From IMG/VR virus record IMGVR_UViG_3300042332_001503, positions 1-45,890 of that record: DNA of 45,890 nucleotides; one strand, written 5' to 3'. The DNA is from a virus. The translations under genes and the position numbers were made by a program. Of this stretch, positions 30,753 to 38,220 are shown piece by piece (the stretch's first letter is position 1; each line of letters begins with the position of its first letter). Under the pieces are notes generated by a model. That model was not told where the DNA came from. It saw only the letters and a list, made by a program, of their open reading frames with translations, and did no database searches.

Positions 30753-30940
30753 GGTCTTCTCATATCCGCAAGTGAACGAGTAAGAGTCATACTCTTTCGG
30801 CGTAGATCGCCTGTTGCCTTTGTACCGGTGATATAACTGTAGTTAATATTCTTTTGGGCCATTTCGGCCATTACTACCTCAACACTTTCTAAAAATTGTT
30901 TGGCGGCCTCTTGAGCCGCAGAGATTGTTTTAATGTTCAT
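30749..30940 (-). CDS. Small conserved-type cyanophage protein
   Basis: 63 residues: MNIKTISAAQEAAKQFLESV and an end YITGTKATGDLRRKSMTLTR with SLADMRRP. It resembles a small conserved T4-like cyanophage family of unknown role as far as I recall. Confidence 0.65.
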   Translation of the reverse strand: MNIKTISAAQEAAKQFLESVEVVMAEMAQKNINYSYITGTKATGDLRRKSMTLTRSLADMRRP

Positions 30941-30943
30941 TGA

Positions 30944-31105
30944 TCACTTAGAGCTTTCCGAAGAAGATAGATAGCATGTCGTCAAAAGTCCAACAAATAG
31001 AAACCATCCCCAACCTGGAATACTGTGAAGGGCTAAGATGCCAGCAAAGATAACACAAGCGACTGCAGGTAGATTGCAGATTAAAAGAAGAAGTGGCCTG
31101 TTCAT
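30944..31105 (-). CDS. Small two-span membrane protein
   Basis: 53 residues, starting MNRPLLLLICNLPAVACVIF, with two hydrophobic helices (about 4-25 and 28-44; the turn holds HSIPGWGW). Its ATG overlaps a possible upstream stop (TAATG). A small inner-membrane protein of unknown role; could affect lysis or membrane function. Confidence 0.6.
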   Translation of the reverse strand: MNRPLLLLICNLPAVACVIFAGILALHSIPGWGWFLFVGLLTTCYLSSSESSK

Positions 31106-31206
31106 TATACACTCCGTTGAGAATCTAACTCTTGAGCGATTTCCAAAAGATTATCGGGAAGTAGAATAGCAACAGGAGAAACAACAGCCTCTACGGTTAC
31201 AGTTAT
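31105..31206 (-). CDS. Possible very small ORF without standard start
   Basis: An open frame of about 33 codons (ends LEIAQELDSQRSV) whose TAA overlaps the next ATG as TAATG. No ATG, GTG or TTG lies at its beginning; the first possible start would be ATA. It may be a real gene with a rare start or a sequencing/evolution remnant. Weak support. Confidence 0.25.
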   Translation of the reverse strand: MTVTVEAVVSPVAILLPDNLLEIAQELDSQRSV

Positions 31207-31409
31207 GGTGAATTTGCCATTTTAGCCAGTTCCCGAAGAACCTCGGCAACAATTACAGCAGGACCAGACGAATAAGATTGTCTTGCCACTCGTAGCAAAC
31301 TTTCTGCTCGTGGACTCAGTTTTACTTCAGTGTCCACATAATCAGTAACAAGAGAAGTTGTTCCGAAAGCTTCTCTCATATAATTTGAATCTCGGTCAGT
31401 TTTTGCCAT
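31203..31409 (-). CDS. Small protein, unknown
   Basis: 68 residues: MAKTDRDSNYMREAFGTTSL, VDTEVKLSPRAESLLRVARQ and a helical end VIVAEVLRELAKMANSP. ATG 31409 lies 2 bp after the upstream stop region; the earlier TTG is rejected. Not recognised. Confidence 0.6.
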   Translation of the reverse strand: MAKTDRDSNYMREAFGTTSLVTDYVDTEVKLSPRAESLLRVARQSYSSGPAVIVAEVLRELAKMANSP

Positions 31410-31411
31410 TT

Positions 31412-31666
31412 TCAATTCTCAATAGGGGTTTTAGTTGGATGATTAACAAGTACCTCACTCCACACTCGGGCAAACTGCTTATCAAACTTTTCGGTTGCAA
31501 ACTCAAGTAGTCCAATTGCAGTGTAGAGATAGTCTTCAACATTTTCACCATTTTCAGCCTTATCTGTAATGAACATTAGAAAGTCCCTTAGGTGAATAAA
31601 ACTGATACTAGAGCATTCAAGCTCTGATAGACTATCAAAAGCATTGCTGTAATGTGAATCCGACAT
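31412..31666 (-). CDS. Small protein, unknown
   Basis: 84 acidic residues: MSDSHYSNAFDSLSELECSS, then helices (IHLRDFLMFITDKAENGENV; YTAIGLLEFATEKFDKQFAR). First gene of a short minus-strand group, after about 100 bp of regulatory sequence. Not recognised. Confidence 0.6.
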   Translation of the reverse strand: MSDSHYSNAFDSLSELECSSISFIHLRDFLMFITDKAENGENVEDYLYTAIGLLEFATEKFDKQFARVWSEVLVNHPTKTPIEN

Positions 31667-31764
31667 AATTAAATTGTTTTCGGGTGTGTGGCGCCTTTTG
31701 GCTTGTTAGTATCATATGACATTTTCGCTAAATTGGAGATTTAGTGGACAGTTTGTGGACCGGC
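31667..31764 (-). promoter_or_regulatory. Intergenic regulatory region
   Basis: Minus strand, in order of transcription: GTCCAC direct repeats with CAAACTGTCCAC (31743-31761), a 6-bp inverted repeat CTAAAT/ATTTAG (31728-31744), a possible -10 box TATGAT (within CATATGAT, about 31710), and AAAGGCGCCA about 35 bp before the ATG. The first part resembles the dyad at 34570; the last occurs also before 34974. Confidence 0.35.
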
Positions 31765-32256
31765 TTAAACTTGGTCATTCGTATAATTGACAACGGTTAC
31801 ATCAATAAAATCAGAATTTAATTCTGAAAAATTACTGATAGATTGAAGAATCCTTGACCAATTGCCACCAGCCAAGCCTGCACCAATTTTAGGAAATGCC
31901 ACTCGGACTCTAGTACCTCTCATTCTAAGATGCTCGCCAAAGCTTTTAAGAAATTCATCGAAGCTGTCATACTCAAATACATCAGTTCCCAGTCCAAAAA
32001 AGAATTGAGTATAGACATTGACAATAGTAAATTGATTGTGATTTGCAGAAATTTTCGCGGATGTCCATTTTCCAAGTTTTTCTCTGTCTCCGTAAGCGGT
32101 AGTTTTATCCGCTTCCAAAACTAATGGGTATTTCTTTACCAATTGGCCAGCTAGGCCAGATCCCATAGTGTGAAAACAATTGCAGCCTTGTAGAATATAA
32201 TCAAATTTTCCACTCTCTGCAAGCTTTATGATGTCGCCAGTAATATGATTAATCAT
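31765..32256 (-). CDS. Macro-domain protein (ADP-ribose binding/hydrolase)
   Basis: 163 residues. Macro-domain features: an N-terminal ITGDII strand, QGCNCFHTMGSGLAGQL for the ADP-ribose loop, FTIVNVYTQ, and FPKIGAGLAGGNW for the second phosphate loop. Such proteins hydrolyse ADP-ribose-1''-phosphate or remove ADP-ribose. In a phage it may recycle NAD products or counter ADP-ribosylation-based defence (inference). Confidence 0.88.
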   Translation of the reverse strand: MINHITGDIIKLAESGKFDYILQGCNCFHTMGSGLAGQLVKKYPLVLEADKTTAYGDREKLGKWTSAKISANHNQFTIVNVYTQFFFGLGTDVFEYDSFDEFLKSFGEHLRMRGTRVRVAFPKIGAGLAGGNWSRILQSISNFSELNSDFIDVTVVNYTNDQV

Positions 32257-32505
32257 TTAAGTTCTAGGTTTTGTTTGTAGTATGTTGCAATCTTTTGGTT
32301 TAAGTGCATATTTTTTCATGTACTTTTCCATATCAATTTTATCTTTGAACCAGCAGATCTTCTTTTCGGTTTTATCCATATGGTGCAACTCAAATGGAAA
32401 CTTAAGATGAAAAGTTTCCCTAACCGATAGATCTACAGGCTGATTACTATGAGCCGGTGGATTAACTTTTGTAGTTGCATTAAGATTTCTACGTTTTTTA
32501 GCCAC
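32257..32505 (-). CDS. Small basic protein, unknown
   Basis: 82 residues with GTG start at 32505, overlapping the previous stop as GTGGCTAA; TTG 32523 is the alternative. Very basic N-terminus (AKKRRNLNATT), then a fold with FHLKFPFELHHMDKTEKKIC and MEKYMKKYALKPKDCNI. Not recognised. Confidence 0.55.
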   Translation of the reverse strand: MAKKRRNLNATTKVNPPAHSNQPVDLSVRETFHLKFPFELHHMDKTEKKICWFKDKIDMEKYMKKYALKPKDCNILQTKPRT

Positions 32506-32686
32506 TTTCTCTACCAGCCTCAAATGCCGCTTTTAGCCATGCAAGAATGATTGCCTCGGCTTCCATTTTATCTACCGCATCAGTGCAATTTGAATAGTAT
32601 TCGCAATCATCAAAGAATCTCTCACTTTTCAGACTAAATTCTTCCAATTGATGAAACCAATCCTCAAATGTTATTATTTTATTCAT
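32498..32686 (-). CDS. Small acidic protein, unknown
   Basis: 62 residues: MNKIITFEDWFHQLEEFSLK, SERFFDDCEYYSNCTDA and AIILAWLKAAFEAGRESG. Overlaps neighbours by 8 bp on both sides. Reminiscent of small cyanophage proteins; no function. Confidence 0.6.
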   Translation of the reverse strand: MNKIITFEDWFHQLEEFSLKSERFFDDCEYYSNCTDAVDKMEAEAIILAWLKAAFEAGRESG

Positions 32687-33242
32687 GCACTTTAAGTTCG
32701 TAATAGTGTAAATCCTCGTGGTGTCTTAGATAAATGCACTCACAAAGTTCAATAAAAATTCTGTTCAGTCTCAATACGTTTTGTGTGCTATTATCATAAT
32801 TATTGGTCAGTATGGCCATAAACTCATCTGATATAACTCTACAATTCAAAAGAGCAAAAGCAGAATAAATATAACTCGCCCAAAAATGTGCTCCAGAATG
32901 TTCTTGCATTTTGATAATCTCTTCAGCTTTACTTTCATCTGAATAGTAAATTATTCTACCTATTCCACAAATCCAGATAAGTTGAGATATTAAGTAGGTC
33001 TGAGCAAAACTATCCAATGGCAATAAATCTTCCACATTCGGCGCCCTACCTTCGCGGATAATGTCCAAAATTTCATCTGGAATATCCTCAATCTTAATTT
33101 CTTCAGAAAGTGCAGCAACTAAATTATAACGACCAATAAGACATTCAATAAAGATAATAGTATCTTCAGAAAAAGACTCACTCTCAGCTTTAAGAAAGGC
33201 AGTCATGGTGTTGAGTTTCTTTAATTCAAATTCGTCAATCAT
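32679..33242 (-). CDS. Unknown helical protein, 187 residues
   Basis: Acidic, helix-rich protein: MIDEFELKKLNTMTAFLKAE, TIIFIECLIGRYNLVAALSE, QTYLISQLIWICGIGRIIYY and IFIELCECIYLRHHEDLHYY. It overlaps both neighbours by 8 bp. No family recognised. Confidence 0.6.
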   Translation of the reverse strand: MIDEFELKKLNTMTAFLKAESESFSEDTIIFIECLIGRYNLVAALSEEIKIEDIPDEILDIIREGRAPNVEDLLPLDSFAQTYLISQLIWICGIGRIIYYSDESKAEEIIKMQEHSGAHFWASYIYSAFALLNCRVISDEFMAILTNNYDNSTQNVLRLNRIFIELCECIYLRHHEDLHYYELKVHE

Positions 33243-33399
33243 AGTCTAAAAGTGCATTTAAACATTTTGGATTTATCTCGGTCAATTCTTTGATTATTTC
33301 AAATTTTTGCTGAACCGTTATATTAGTGTTGTTCAGAACTCTGCTGGTTATTTCTTCTACTTGAGTACAGCTAATAATTGCAACCAGAAATATCGTCAT
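33235..33399 (-). CDS. Small putative lipoprotein
   Basis: 54 residues: MTIFLVAIISCTQVEEITSR. A short hydrophobic start ends in IISC, which fits a lipobox with Cys11 as lipid site, although there is no basic n-region. ATG 33399 overlaps the upstream stop by ATGA. It could be an Rz1-like outer-membrane spanin partner, but no Rz-like gene is certain nearby. The ORF is short, but coupled on both sides. Confidence 0.5.
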   Translation of the reverse strand: MTIFLVAIISCTQVEEITSRVLNNTNITVQQKFEIIKELTEINPKCLNALLDYD

Positions 33400-33557
33400 T
33401 GTCGGGTTTTAGCCTGCAGGCTGGTTATTGTATTTTCCATTTTTGAAATCTTATTTTTCAGTTGTTGAATGGCATGATTTTGAACGGAGTATGCCTTAAT
33501 TAGTGCATTCACCTTAGTTTCAACGTCTTCTAAAGAAATCTCTTTTCGGCTATTCAT
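33396..33557 (-). CDS. Small coiled-coil protein
   Basis: 53 residues: MNSRKEISLEDVETKVNALI then a heptad-like helix VQNHAIQQLKNKISKMENTI. No membrane span. Overlaps the phosphoesterase stop and the next start by 4 bp each. Function unknown. Confidence 0.6.
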   Translation of the reverse strand: MNSRKEISLEDVETKVNALIKAYSVQNHAIQQLKNKISKMENTITSLQAKTRQ

Positions 33558-34330
33558 AATATCTCTATCTCAAAGTTTGGATCAAAGCCAGTATTTTCCT
33601 GAGGATAGCCACGAGGATTACATATGACCCTACACTCTTCAATTTTATAATCAAAATGAGTGTGGGTATGTCCATGAACCCAGTATTTAATTTGAGGATG
33701 ACTCATAATCAACTCATCTAAATCGCTACAATATGCGCTATTACACGATGAAGTTTTATATTTATCCGCAACTGAACGATAACTCGGGGCGTGATGAGTA
33801 ATCACAAATACGTTCTTATCTAGAGTTTTAAATTGGTTGAGAAGATAATTCTTACTTTCAATGTGCATGTTCAGCGTATCTTGTGCTCTCAACTTTCTAT
33901 ATTTTGAGCCAATGCGAATGACTTTATAATCTTTCATAATTTGCTCGGCATCCATCATTTCTATGGGATTTCCATTGCGAAAGTTGGTCCATAGAGTGGT
34001 TCCAACGAAATTCCAATTTCCAATCTTTATGGTATCATTCTGTAAAAGGTGAACGTTAACAGGAAGGTGTTCTTTTATGGTTTTAAGAGTTCCCTCATAA
34101 TTGTAACCATAGAATGCGTGATTTCCTAATACATAAAGAACATGATCATAGTTTTTTGAGCAATCATTGATAAATGTTTCATAGACAACGCGCTGGTCTC
34201 CATTGGTTTTAAGATGTTTAGCCGTAAGAATGTCACCAGCTAAAATTAATGTTTCACCTTCACCTGGAACGAAATAATTACCGGGATGATTAAACTCTAG
34301 GTGCAAATCGCTAAAAATTCGTACCTTCAC
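33554..34330 (-). CDS. Metallophosphoesterase
   Basis: 258 residues, calcineurin-like fold with all metal motifs: FSDLHLE (D8, H10), LILAGDI, VLGNHAFYG, ITHHAPS and YWVHGHTHTHFDY. GTG start at 34330, with a run of seven G about 12 bp upstream serving as an unusual ribosome binding site. It could hydrolyse nucleic acid or nucleotide phosphodiesters; exact substrate unknown. Confidence 0.88.
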   Translation of the reverse strand: MKVRIFSDLHLEFNHPGNYFVPGEGETLILAGDILTAKHLKTNGDQRVVYETFINDCSKNYDHVLYVLGNHAFYGYNYEGTLKTIKEHLPVNVHLLQNDTIKIGNWNFVGTTLWTNFRNGNPIEMMDAEQIMKDYKVIRIGSKYRKLRAQDTLNMHIESKNYLLNQFKTLDKNVFVITHHAPSYRSVADKYKTSSCNSAYCSDLDELIMSHPQIKYWVHGHTHTHFDYKIEECRVICNPRGYPQENTGFDPNFEIEIL

Positions 34331-34345
34331 TTTACTGCCCCCCCT

Positions 34346-34510
34346 TTAAATGTCATATTCTTCGGCTGCCTCTTGAATGCGAACGTGCAGCTCCTGCAAT
34401 TCGGTAGTATTTACATCATATTCATCAAACTTATTGTGCTTCTTGATAGTTTTAAGTGCAACGGAAAGTGCATAATCAAGATTTTTTAGGTCAGCAAGAT
34501 TTAGCTTCAT
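34346..34510 (-). CDS. Small acidic protein, unknown
   Basis: 54 residues: MKLNLADLKNLDYALSVALK, then KKHNKFDEYDVNTTELQEL and an acidic end. First gene of the minus-strand group after the regulatory region at 34.5 kb. Minus-strand TATACT at about 34532-34537 may be the -10 box. Confidence 0.6.
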   Translation of the reverse strand: MKLNLADLKNLDYALSVALKTIKKHNKFDEYDVNTTELQELHVRIQEAAEEYDI

Positions 34511-34568
34511 AAGATTTTAGTTGATTGTAAACAGTATAGACTATTTTTACAGTGAATCGGTAATTTTA

Positions 34569-34598
34569 TGGACAGTTTGCAAAGTGTCCCGATAAATA
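34569..34598. promoter_or_regulatory. Near-perfect 20-bp dyad next to late-type promoter
   Basis: GGACA-G-TTTGCAAA-G-TGTCC at 34570-34589, palindromic apart from one central G:G pair, followed on the plus strand by GATAAATA (34591-34598), 21 bp before ATG 34619. On the other strand a leftward operon starts. The dyad may be an operator or a hairpin shared by both directions. Confidence 0.55.
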
Positions 34599-34618
34599 GT
34601 TAAAATCTTTTTCTTATA

Positions 34619-34810
34619 ATGGCACGGGAATGGAGCACGACAGTAAGAGATGAGTGGTGTCCGAAGATTGCGCATATTATTAAGACTATAGATTTACATA
34701 GCGAGTTTTATCTTGCAACTGGTGATACTTTTCATAGGGACCGGGCAGAGTATTTGCGCCGTTACATTTATAGTCTTAAAGACTGGATTCAGTCCAAAGA
34801 AGAAATGTAA
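34619..34810 (+). CDS. Small protein on plus strand, unknown
   Basis: 63 residues: MAREWSTTVRDEWCPKIAHI, then ATGDTFHRDRAEYLRRYIYS and LKDWIQSKEEM. It is the only plus-strand gene in the right two thirds of the window and has its own GATAAATA motif. It converges with and overlaps the next gene by 22 bp. The composition looks like a real small cyanophage protein. Confidence 0.6.
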   Translation: MAREWSTTVRDEWCPKIAHIIKTIDLHSEFYLATGDTFHRDRAEYLRRYIYSLKDWIQSKEEM

Positions 34811-34974
34811 TGATAGACCGGATCTTTTCTTTCCTTAATTTCTTTGTCGTGGTTTTTTATTTGATTTAGTGCTGTTTCATAGTTGTGATAAGCACAACCA
34901 ATATTAATCCACCAAAATCCAGCTTTTAATTGCGGCGTAAAAGTTCTATTGGCTTCAGCAATTCTGTATTTCAT
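34789..34974 (-). CDS. Small protein, unknown
   Basis: 61 residues: MKYRIAEANRTFTPQLKAGF, WWINIGCAYHNYETALNQIK and a charged end. ATG 34974 preferred to an upstream start lying in a low-complexity leader. A GGCGCC-centred dyad lies about 40 bp upstream (35007-35022). Not recognised. Confidence 0.6.
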   Translation of the reverse strand: MKYRIAEANRTFTPQLKAGFWWINIGCAYHNYETALNQIKNHDKEIKERKDPVYHYISSLD

Positions 34975-35025
34975 TTGTTTCTTTTGTTTGTTAAACGATA
35001 GCACACCAATGGCGCCTTTGGGGTT

Positions 35026-35823
35026 TTATTGTGCCACTTGTCCAGATGGTTCGGCAACCCTACCGAGGTATGGATTAAAATCTGTAATTTGCTCAACAGT
35101 TATTTGAGAACCCATTTGCGACCAAAAATTATAAACACCTTCATAGGAAGTTTTATGAAATGCCTCTAGGTGCTCGGGATGAATTGTTGATCCCAGATCC
35201 ATTTTATAGAGAAAAAGTGGGCAGGCATATGTAAGACCAGCATTATAAATTAGGTCATCTGCAGTTGCTCTTGGTCTTACGTCATTATCTAACTTATATT
35301 GAGAGCCTCTTACATGCAGATCAATTAATTTGGCCGCATATCTACGAGTTATCATATAACAAGCCGTTGAAAAACTATTAACAAATCGTGTATGAATTGG
35401 AACAGTAATATCTCCGGTTGAAATTATTGCCAATTGAATACAATCCCAGGCATATGGTATTCTTGCAAGAAAATCTGAAAACGTAAAATTCCAGAACCTG
35501 GCAATGTTAATATCTACGTCATCTTCCATAAAAAGAGCATATGGAGTGTCTGTGTTATCGTACCATTCTTTAATAGCTCTTAGATGACTACAGGTGCAAC
35601 CAATCTCCCCGCTGGTCATTTGTTCTGGATATGTACCTCTTAAGATTTCACTAAGGTCAGAGTTTCTTCCGTCATATGCAGAAATTCTGGTGTAATTTTT
35701 AATACCCCAATAACCAAATTGCTCCTCCATATACTCACGACGATTTTGCTGATCGTCCAGGTTAATATAATAAATTGGAGGAATATTTTTGAGTTTGTAT
35801 AATGATTTGTTTATATCCTTCAT
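35026..35823 (-). CDS. Glycosyltransferase family 25 type
   Basis: 265 residues: IPPIYYINLDDQQNRREYME at the N-terminus, SGEIGCTCSHLRAIKEW and FMEDDVDI for the acceptor/donor region (EDDVD acts like a DxD), and RYAAKLIDL. GT25 enzymes (LPS biosynthesis type) transfer Gal or Glc to glycans. Last gene of the glycan operon; coupled by ATGA to the upstream gene. Confidence 0.85.
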   Translation of the reverse strand: MKDINKSLYKLKNIPPIYYINLDDQQNRREYMEEQFGYWGIKNYTRISAYDGRNSDLSEILRGTYPEQMTSGEIGCTCSHLRAIKEWYDNTDTPYALFMEDDVDINIARFWNFTFSDFLARIPYAWDCIQLAIISTGDITVPIHTRFVNSFSTACYMITRRYAAKLIDLHVRGSQYKLDNDVRPRATADDLIYNAGLTYACPLFLYKMDLGSTIHPEHLEAFHKTSYEGVYNFWSQMGSQITVEQITDFNPYLGRVAEPSGQVAQ

Positions 35824-36578
35824 TGTGCTAAAATGCTATCAATAATTTCGTTGAATATACGAGTTTTATTCTCTAGTGGATCTGTATTACTCCTCCAATC
35901 TGAATGCCAATTCGTTGCAGCACGATAATGTAGAAACTTCTCATTTAGATGTAGTTCAAAATTATATCCTCTCGTTACAGCCTCATTCTGAAGTTCAATG
36001 TCATTGAAATGTGTTGGATAAATTGCATCAGTTTCCTTCATTGAAATATTATTCTTCTGAAAGTAATAGTATGTATGACCGCCAACATCGGTCAACTCTC
36101 CTTCAACACTTCCCAATGAGAAATCAATATCCAGGTCAATTTTGCTAATCTCTGGCATATTAAAGAACATAATACCATTCCAAATATATGTCACATGTCC
36201 GCGATATTGAGGAAGGCCACAAATCACGGCATCTTTGACATAATCGGAAATATCAAAATCATCAATCAAAAATAGATCCGAATCGCAGAAAAATACAATA
36301 TCATTCAGATGATTAATTCTTATAATATTATCATAGGACCATTGCACCGTATCGGCGCAAGCCTGAGCCGGATCCATAAAGGTTGTTCTTTCTGGCTTTC
36401 GGTAATATTGTAGACCACTTTTGGAACAGATGTCTTTGAACTGTTTGGTTATATTTGGGTCAATTGAATCATCTACGATGTGAAATTGAAAATCATTTTT
36501 TAGAAACTTCTCAAACAGTTTGTTTTGTAATATTACAAAATCTGGCCTATTGACGACAGAGGTAAAAATATGAATCAT
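35820..36578 (-). CDS. Putative GT-A glycosyltransferase
   Basis: 252 residues from MIHIFTSVVNRPDFVILQNK, with FFCDSDLFLIDDFDISDYV (DSD like a DxD metal motif) and WNGIMFFNMPEISK. It looks like a nucleotide-sugar transferase, but the family is not clear. ATG 36578 overlaps the epimerase stop as ATGA; an earlier in-frame start is rejected. Confidence 0.7.
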   Translation of the reverse strand: MIHIFTSVVNRPDFVILQNKLFEKFLKNDFQFHIVDDSIDPNITKQFKDICSKSGLQYYRKPERTTFMDPAQACADTVQWSYDNIIRINHLNDIVFFCDSDLFLIDDFDISDYVKDAVICGLPQYRGHVTYIWNGIMFFNMPEISKIDLDIDFSLGSVEGELTDVGGHTYYYFQKNNISMKETDAIYPTHFNDIELQNEAVTRGYNFELHLNEKFLHYRAATNWHSDWRSNTDPLENKTRIFNEIIDSILAQ

Positions 36579-37468
36579 AGCTGACCTCCAATCCATTCTG
36601 TCACATCAACTGTTGGACTCCAATTTAATACTTCTTGAATTTTTTGAATGTTTGCATAAGAGTGAACGACCTCACCAGACCTTTCGGGTAAGAATGTCAG
36701 ATTATCCGAAATAAGAGCTGCAATATTTTTAATGGTTATGGCTTTTCCGGTTCCAACATTAAAAACCTCCCCGTATTCCTGAAGTTGTTTTGTTGTTGCC
36801 AAAACGTTAGCATTTACCACATCTTTGACGTTGACAAAATCTCGTCGCTGTAGCCCGTCTCCAACGAGAGTGAGCGGTTCACCGTTAGCCCGCTGTCTCA
36901 AGAAAATACCAATAACAGGTGCATAACTTCCAGATGTTGGTTGTCTATCGCCATAGACGTTAAAATATCTTAGAATTACAGTTTTTAGACCATAAAGATT
37001 ATAGTACATTTGACACAACTGCTCACCCGAATACTTTGAGATTGAATAGGTGTTCATGCAATTAACCTCTAGATCTTCGGAGTTTGGTAGAAATGCAACG
37101 TCACCATAAACCGCCGAGGTTGAAGAGAATACAAATCGTTCAATTCCATATTTACGTGAGGCATCTAGAACATTAAGAGTTGAGAGAATGTTATTTTGCA
37201 TTGTCTCTCTTGGGTTTTCAACACAAAAGGGAATTGAAATTTCGGATGCCAGATGAAAAACGTTTGTTGCATTTTCAAAATGCTCTTCAAATTGATTGAA
37301 GTATGCTAAATTTGCCCTAATATATGTTGCCTTGTCATTAAAGAAATATTCAGTTCTTGAGGCTGAACATTGATTATCAATAACCAGAACTTCGTGTCCC
37401 AGTTCAACCAATTTATCTACAAGATGTGACCCAATAAAACCACAACCACCTGTAACAATACTTTTCAT
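36575..37468 (-). CDS. NAD-dependent sugar epimerase/dehydratase
   Basis: 297 residues, extended SDR. NAD motif TGGCGFIG (G7, G10, G13), catalytic SST (about 115-117) and YSISK (Y141, K145), and the substrate part RYFNVYGDRQ. It resembles UDP-glucose/UDP-GlcNAc 4-epimerases or dTDP-glucose dehydratases. In this operon, supply of UDP-Gal or UDP-GalNAc is the natural guess. Confidence 0.88.
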   Translation of the reverse strand: MKSIVTGGCGFIGSHLVDKLVELGHEVLVIDNQCSASRTEYFFNDKATYIRANLAYFNQFEEHFENATNVFHLASEISIPFCVENPRETMQNNILSTLNVLDASRKYGIERFVFSSTSAVYGDVAFLPNSEDLEVNCMNTYSISKYSGEQLCQMYYNLYGLKTVILRYFNVYGDRQPTSGSYAPVIGIFLRQRANGEPLTLVGDGLQRRDFVNVKDVVNANVLATTKQLQEYGEVFNVGTGKAITIKNIAALISDNLTFLPERSGEVVHSYANIQKIQEVLNWSPTVDVTEWIGGQL

Positions 37469-38220
37469 TATACTAATCTCGTTGGAACAAAATAACCCGG
37501 AATATCATTAACATCTCGTCTACTTATTAGCTGACGAAAGGGTGACTTAAACTCTTCATTGATTTTATAGAAATTTTGATCATCCTTCAAAACTGATTGG
37601 TAGAATTCTTCAGCATTTTCAATATCTATTGAATTTTCTGAGAGTTTGCCTGTAGTCACTGCTGACCATTCGTATTGTCTCAATAGTGGTTCGTCTAGAG
37701 CATAAACATTGAAATATTTCTGATTCTCGGCAAATCCAATGTCAATATGATTTTCTATTTCGTAACCATAGTAATGTGCAATTTTTGCACACGTTCTAAT
37801 ATATTCGGATGAATAATAAAGTATGGCATGAGTTGCTAACATATTGTAAACTCTTACACATTCTGTTTCGGTCTTTGATGTATGAACATAAGGCCCAGAA
37901 TGATTTAAGTATCTACCCCAATGAGATATTCCCAAATAAACAGCATCAGCATTCTCGGGTATATCTATTGTTCCGTTAAAATCTTTATTAAGAGCACAAT
38001 CGTCTTCTAAAATTATTGCCGGTCCAATAAGATCAGAGAGGATTTTATAATGAGAGCGAGCACAGCCAACAATTCTACCGGATGGATGTTTAATTGCAGG
38101 AACACGAAAAATTGTGCTGAATCCCATTTCTATCAGCATCGTTTCAGTTCTTTTTCTCTTCTCAACCTCTTCATCAAGATTGATATAATAAACCGGAATA
38201 TTCCTTAAATCTAACTTCAT
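37468..38220 (-). CDS. GT25-like protein, paralogue 1
   Basis: 250 residues: MKLDLRNIPVYYINLDEEVE, VGCARSHYKIL, AIILEDDCALNKDF, DAVYLGISHWGRYLNH, IENHIDIGFAENQKYFNVYA. It is clearly paralogous to the gene at 38918-39574 and more distantly to 35026-35823. EDDC stands at the place of the EDDVD motif. Probably a glycosyltransferase acting on the same glycan. Confidence 0.8.
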   Translation of the reverse strand: MKLDLRNIPVYYINLDEEVEKRKRTETMLIEMGFSTIFRVPAIKHPSGRIVGCARSHYKILSDLIGPAIILEDDCALNKDFNGTIDIPENADAVYLGISHWGRYLNHSGPYVHTSKTETECVRVYNMLATHAILYYSSEYIRTCAKIAHYYGYEIENHIDIGFAENQKYFNVYALDEPLLRQYEWSAVTTGKLSENSIDIENAEEFYQSVLKDDQNFYKINEEFKSPFRQLISRRDVNDIPGYFVPTRLV

